Assembly: GCF_014203095.1 (NCBI RefSeq)
Contig: NZ_JACHIG010000015.1
Coordinates: forward strand, 1-64,000
DNA from: Prosthecobacter vanneervenii
Lineage (GTDB): Bacteria > Verrucomicrobiota > Verrucomicrobiia > Verrucomicrobiales > Verrucomicrobiaceae
DNA: 64,000 nucleotides
Direction: 5' to 3'
In this document: piece after piece, positions 61,450 through 64,000 of the stretch
Position numbering within the stretch: position 1 is the stretch's first letter
Layout: every line of letters begins with the position of its first letter
Position numbers and translations under genes: made by a program
Notes under the pieces: generated by a model
What the model was told of the DNA's origin: nothing
Seen by the model: the letters and a program-made list of their open reading frames with translations, nothing else
The model's database searches: none

Positions 61450-62301
61450 TTACTTGGCTGCCTTCCAGTTGCGCACAAAGTCCATGCACTGGGTGATCTC
61501 TGGCACGCTGGTTTCCCAGTTGTGCTCGTATTCGCAGTGCAGCGGGCCGGGATACCCCTGCGCAGCATATTCCGCGAGGATGGCAGGGATGTCGCTCTTG
61601 CCGGTGCCAAAAGGAAGGTCGTGCGCTTTCACATCGCCAAAAGCGTTCAGGTCCTTCATGTGGCTGTCAAAGATACGACCTTTCAGGATCTTGATGCAGT
61701 CCACGGGGTTCAGCCCGCTGCGCACCCAGTGGCCCACGTCAGCGCAGGAGCCCATGCGGGGATCACGGTCCTTCACCAGGCCCAGCACGTAGTTGGGGTC
61801 CCAGAACATGTAGGCACGATCCAGCGGGCGCTTGGGATGGTTGTGAATGGCCATCTTGATGTCGAACTCCTTCACCAGCGCCTCGATTTTATCGAGTGCA
61901 GTCACATCCGGCTCCGTCACCACCACGCCGATGCCGAGCTTCTTGCAGAACTCGAAGATCTTGCGGTTGCTGGCGTCATCCTGGCCCAGTTTGACCACCC
62001 CGTAGCCCACGGGCGTGATGCCCTTGGCCTCCAGATGCTTCTGGACCTCGGCGATCATCTCCGGCGTGGCGTTGTGGTCCCACTTGGCGTCGGGCTTGGC
62101 AGCAGAAAATTTCTGCCCGGGATAAAACTCGATGGTCTTGCCTCCGCATTGCGCGGTTTTGTCGATGGCTTCAAACACATTGTACAAGCGGAAGCTGTAG
62201 GCCTGGCAGCCGGCAAAGAACTGGCCGACCTTGGCGGTTTCCGGAATGGTGGCCGCAACCGATGCGGTGGCGAACAGGAGGGAGAGAAGAAGATGCTTCA
62301 T
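61450..62301 (-). CDS. Secreted sugar phosphate isomerase/epimerase-like TIM-barrel protein
   Basis: 283 residues from ATG 62301, chosen for the signal MKHLLLSLLFATASVA; such enzymes are normally cytoplasmic, yet exported members are common in this phylum. Xylose-isomerase-like barrel: AYSFRLYNVFEAIDKTAQCGG, KTIEFYPGQKF (Glu ligand), IGVVVTEPDV, MAIHNHPKRP (His), MGSCADVGHWVRSG (Asp and His), IFDSHMKDLNAFG (His) and PLHCEYEHNWE (Glu). The metal-binding set is complete. Substrate unknown; the reaction would be isomerisation of a sugar in the periplasm. It shares the terminator with the SGNH gene and is divergent from the DUF6807 gene. Confidence 0.85.
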   Translation of the reverse strand: MKHLLLSLLFATASVAATIPETAKVGQFFAGCQAYSFRLYNVFEAIDKTAQCGGKTIEFYPGQKFSAAKPDAKWDHNATPEMIAEVQKHLEAKGITPVGYGVVKLGQDDASNRKIFEFCKKLGIGVVVTEPDVTALDKIEALVKEFDIKMAIHNHPKRPLDRAYMFWDPNYVLGLVKDRDPRMGSCADVGHWVRSGLNPVDCIKILKGRIFDSHMKDLNAFGDVKAHDLPFGTGKSDIPAILAEYAAQGYPGPLHCEYEHNWETSVPEITQCMDFVRNWKAAK

Positions 62302-62390
62302 GATGGGTGGAGAAAGAAGTCTGGCGAGTTCCCTGCGAAATGGAAGAACCGAGAATGGAAAATGCACGTTCGTTGTCGCGTTTTGAAGAA

Positions 62391-63368
62391 ATGCTGAAAC
62401 TCCCGACCCTGCTCCTGATCTCCACCACCACCGCCCTGGCCCAGCTGCCTTCGGCCAAACCCATCCCCCACATGCAGGCGGTGCCGCTGCCGCATCACAT
62501 CACCTCCTTTCAGCTCGACGGTCGGGAGCTCACCGCGATGCATTTTGATCCGCAGGACATGCGCCCTTTTTGCTACCCGATCCGCGCTTCCAAAGACGTC
62601 AGCCTCACCCGCATGGGCCATCCGCACGATCCGCTGACCCATTCTCACCACAACGGCGTCTGGGTGTCGCACAACATGGTCAACGACCTCGACTTCTGGG
62701 GCGACTACGCCAAAAAGAAGGGCCGCATCGTCAATGTGGAGGTCTCTCGCGAAGGCTACGAAGACACCGACGACTACGCCTCCATGCGCATGGTCAACCA
62801 CTGGATCAGCGAGGCAGACAAATCCGTGCAGTTGATCGAAATACGGCGCACGGAGATCCGCCCCATCGACGGTGCCAAAAGCTGGTTCATGATCATCGAT
62901 CTGGAGTTCTCCCCGCCGAAGGGCAAAACAGCCACCTTGGGCGCTACCGGCTTCGGTCTGGTGGCGGTCCGCATGGCCAAAAGCATCGGCGTGCATGATG
63001 GCGGCGGCCGCATCCTCAATTCAGAAGGCCAGCTCAATGAGGAGGCCGTTTTCCGCAAACCCGCACGCTGGTGCGACTACAGCGGGCGGATCACCAATGA
63101 TGCAGACGGCTTTGGTGGCATCACTCTCATGAACCACCCCATGAATCCGCACAACCCGACGGCCTTTCACGTGCGCAATGACGGCTGGATGGGCTGCTGC
63201 CTCAGCCTGGACACCCCCGTGGAGGTCACCGAGGAGAAAAAACTGCGCTTGCGCTATGCCCTCTGGGTGCACGATGGCGTGGCCACCCAGGCGGAAAGCG
63301 AGGCCCAGTGGCAGAAATTCACCGCCATGCCCGTGGTGGATTTGGCGCTGAAACCGGCCAAGAAGTAA
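62391..63368 (+). CDS. Secreted PmoA-type/DUF6807 family protein
   Basis: 325 residues from ATG 62391, chosen for the signal MLKLPTLLLISTTTALA; in-frame upstream starts at 62355 and earlier would bury it. Motifs: PHHITSFQLDGRELTAMHFDP, PFCYPIRASKD, MGHPHDPLTHSHHNGVWVSH (histidine-rich, possibly metal-binding), SWFMIIDLEFSP, RWCDYSGRI and ITLMNHPMNPHNPTAFHVRNDGW. These match DUF6807, called PmoA-like; no methane oxidation is implied. Function unknown, but it often accompanies Gfo/Idh/MocA and isomerase genes. It is divergent from the isomerase gene (89 bases) and followed by sufE after 3 bases. Confidence 0.82.
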   Translation: MLKLPTLLLISTTTALAQLPSAKPIPHMQAVPLPHHITSFQLDGRELTAMHFDPQDMRPFCYPIRASKDVSLTRMGHPHDPLTHSHHNGVWVSHNMVNDLDFWGDYAKKKGRIVNVEVSREGYEDTDDYASMRMVNHWISEADKSVQLIEIRRTEIRPIDGAKSWFMIIDLEFSPPKGKTATLGATGFGLVAVRMAKSIGVHDGGGRILNSEGQLNEEAVFRKPARWCDYSGRITNDADGFGGITLMNHPMNPHNPTAFHVRNDGWMGCCLSLDTPVEVTEEKKLRLRYALWVHDGVATQAESEAQWQKFTAMPVVDLALKPAKK

Positions 63369-63371
63369 GGC

Positions 63372-63818
63372 ATGGCCGACTATCCCCCCGCGCTGGGCGA
63401 ACTGATCTCTTTCTTCGAATCTCTCCCTGAAGGCGAGCGCCGTGAAAATTTGATCGACATGGCCGCAGCAGCCCCAGCCTGCGCACCCAAAGAAGGTGAA
63501 AAATTTGATCTGGAAGACATCCGCCACGACGCCGAATGCACAGACACCGTCGGAGTCCACGCACGGCTGGAGCACGGCGGCCACGTTCACTTTGCCATCA
63601 GCTTGGGGCCCAAGGTGCAGACTTTGACCAAAGCACTCACCGCCATCCTCTGCCGCGGGCTGAATGGCTCCACACTGGCCGAGGTTCTGGCGGTGCCGCA
63701 GGACTTCATCCCACGCATCATCGGCGCGGATCTCGTGCGTCTGCGCAGCCAGACCGTTTATTATGTGCTGGGCCGCATGAAACAGGCCGCCCACACACTC
63801 CAGGCACAGCTGGCCTAG
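63372..63818 (+). CDS. SufE-family Fe-S/sulfur-acceptor protein
   Basis: 148 residues, cytoplasmic, with the SufE fold: LISFFESLPEGERRENLIDM, the cysteine in HDAECTDTVGVHARLEHGG, IGLGPKVQTLTKALTAILCRGLNG-like helices and IIGADLVRLRSQTVYYVLGRM. SufE accepts sulfur from SufS on a single cysteine in a loop; here the acceptor would be the Cys in DAEC. No sufS or other suf gene is beside it, so it may be a stand-alone paralogue. It begins 3 bases after DUF6807. Its stop shares the CTAG with the stop of the next gene on the minus strand. Confidence 0.85.
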   Translation: MADYPPALGELISFFESLPEGERRENLIDMAAAAPACAPKEGEKFDLEDIRHDAECTDTVGVHARLEHGGHVHFAISLGPKVQTLTKALTAILCRGLNGSTLAEVLAVPQDFIPRIIGADLVRLRSQTVYYVLGRMKQAAHTLQAQLA

Positions 63819-64000
63819 GTGAGCTTGGTGGTCTGCCCGGTCCGCAGATCCTCCGGAATCTGGCCGACAAACCGGGGCGTCAGATCAATCGCCTCAAATA
63901 TCTGGTGGATCTCGATCTGGCTGATGTCTCCAGGCCGGTCGATCTCAAAATAGACCAGATCATGCCGGGCATCCACCTTGTAGCGAACCCTGGGAAAATG
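63815..64000 (-). CDS. 3' end of an unidentified gene
   Basis: The last 61 codons of a minus-strand gene running past the window end. It reads HFPRVRYKVDARHDLVYFEI, then an alternating DRPGDISQIEIHQIFEAIDL and RFVGQIPEDLRTGQTTKLT, then TAG. It looks like a small alpha/beta domain with regular codon use, so it is a real gene. Family not recognised. Its TAG is embedded in the same CTAG palindrome as the SufE stop, so the two converge with stops overlapping by three bases. Confidence 0.6.
   Translation of the reverse strand, partial: HFPRVRYKVDARHDLVYFEIDRPGDISQIEIHQIFEAIDLTPRFVGQIPEDLRTGQTTKLT

Noticed and set aside
1..64000. CRISPR array, tRNA, rRNA, transposase or phage genes
   Set aside because: No direct-repeat array, tRNA-like cloverleaf or integrase/transposase motif was seen on either strand by eye; tRNA detection by eye is limited.

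Overview
The window looks like a chromosomal segment from a verrucomicrobial bacterium (Verrucomicrobiae, Prosthecobacter/Verrucomicrobium-like). This is inferred from family content, not from a marker gene. It carries six DUF1501 proteins, five PSCyt1-DUF1549-DUF1553 ('PSD1') cytochrome-type proteins, one DUF1592-type (PSD2-5) giant, one DUF1552 protein, and many secreted beta-propeller, SGNH and Gfo/Idh/MocA proteins with Tat (RRxF) or Sec signals. That repertoire is typical of the Planctomycetes-Verrucomicrobia-Chlamydiae group. DNA is GC-rich and coding density is very high, with ATGA or TGATG overlaps joining many genes. I saw no rRNA, tRNA, CRISPR array, insertion sequence or prophage, and no gene-free stretch longer than about 130 bases.

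Layout. (1) 1-900: a broken secreted gene and a small secreted protein, divergently oriented. (2) 898-19695, all on the minus strand: two PSD1/DUF1501 sets plus secreted accessory proteins (two sialidase-like propellers, an oligogalacturonate-lyase-like propeller, a PhoD-like phosphatase, an oxidoreductase, a kelch propeller, a ceramidase-like hydrolase), a cytoplasmic class IV aminotransferase and a 45-codon small ORF. (3) 19799-20992, plus strand: a secreted TIM-barrel hydrolase-like protein. (4) 33969-20998, minus strand: a GntR/FCD regulator followed by PSD1, DUF1501, PSD2-5, DUF1552, a GMC flavin dehydrogenase, its gluconate-dehydrogenase subunit-3-type partner and an SGNH hydrolase. (5) 39402-34011, minus strand: an ECF sigma factor, a one-helix membrane protein (possible anti-sigma), a Spy/LTXXQ-like protein, an EF-hand PSD1 and a DUF1501. 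(6) 39498-50171: an SGNH plus alpha/beta-hydrolase fusion, an NHL propeller, a gene broken by an in-frame amber codon, a TRIC channel, DUF3472, a phosphodiesterase, MarC and a tricorn-like protease. (7) 50235-55816: threonine catabolism (kbl, tdh) interleaved with an oxidoreductase and a LysR regulator, then a phosphodiester glycosidase. (8) 55945-59858: another DUF1501/PSD1 pair. (9) 59982-64000: a membrane protein, an SGNH esterase with a chitobiase-like domain, a terminator, a secreted sugar isomerase, DUF6807, SufE and the 3' end of a further gene.

How the genes may work together. The repeated unit is a Tat-exported DUF1501 protein with a Sec-exported haem-motif (CxxCH) PSD protein, almost always adjacent or overlapping. 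In region 4 this unit is joined to a GMC dehydrogenase and its small subunit, but no conventional cytochrome c subunit is present. The natural hypothesis is that the PSD cytochromes take electrons from periplasmic sugar oxidation. In region 5 an ECF sigma cassette heads the same unit. These two adjacent operons are the best candidates for an undescribed system. The clearest sequence-level discoveries are a 39-bp element (32/39 identical) directly upstream of both kbl and tdh, an amber-interrupted gene, and a decayed tdh 5' fragment.
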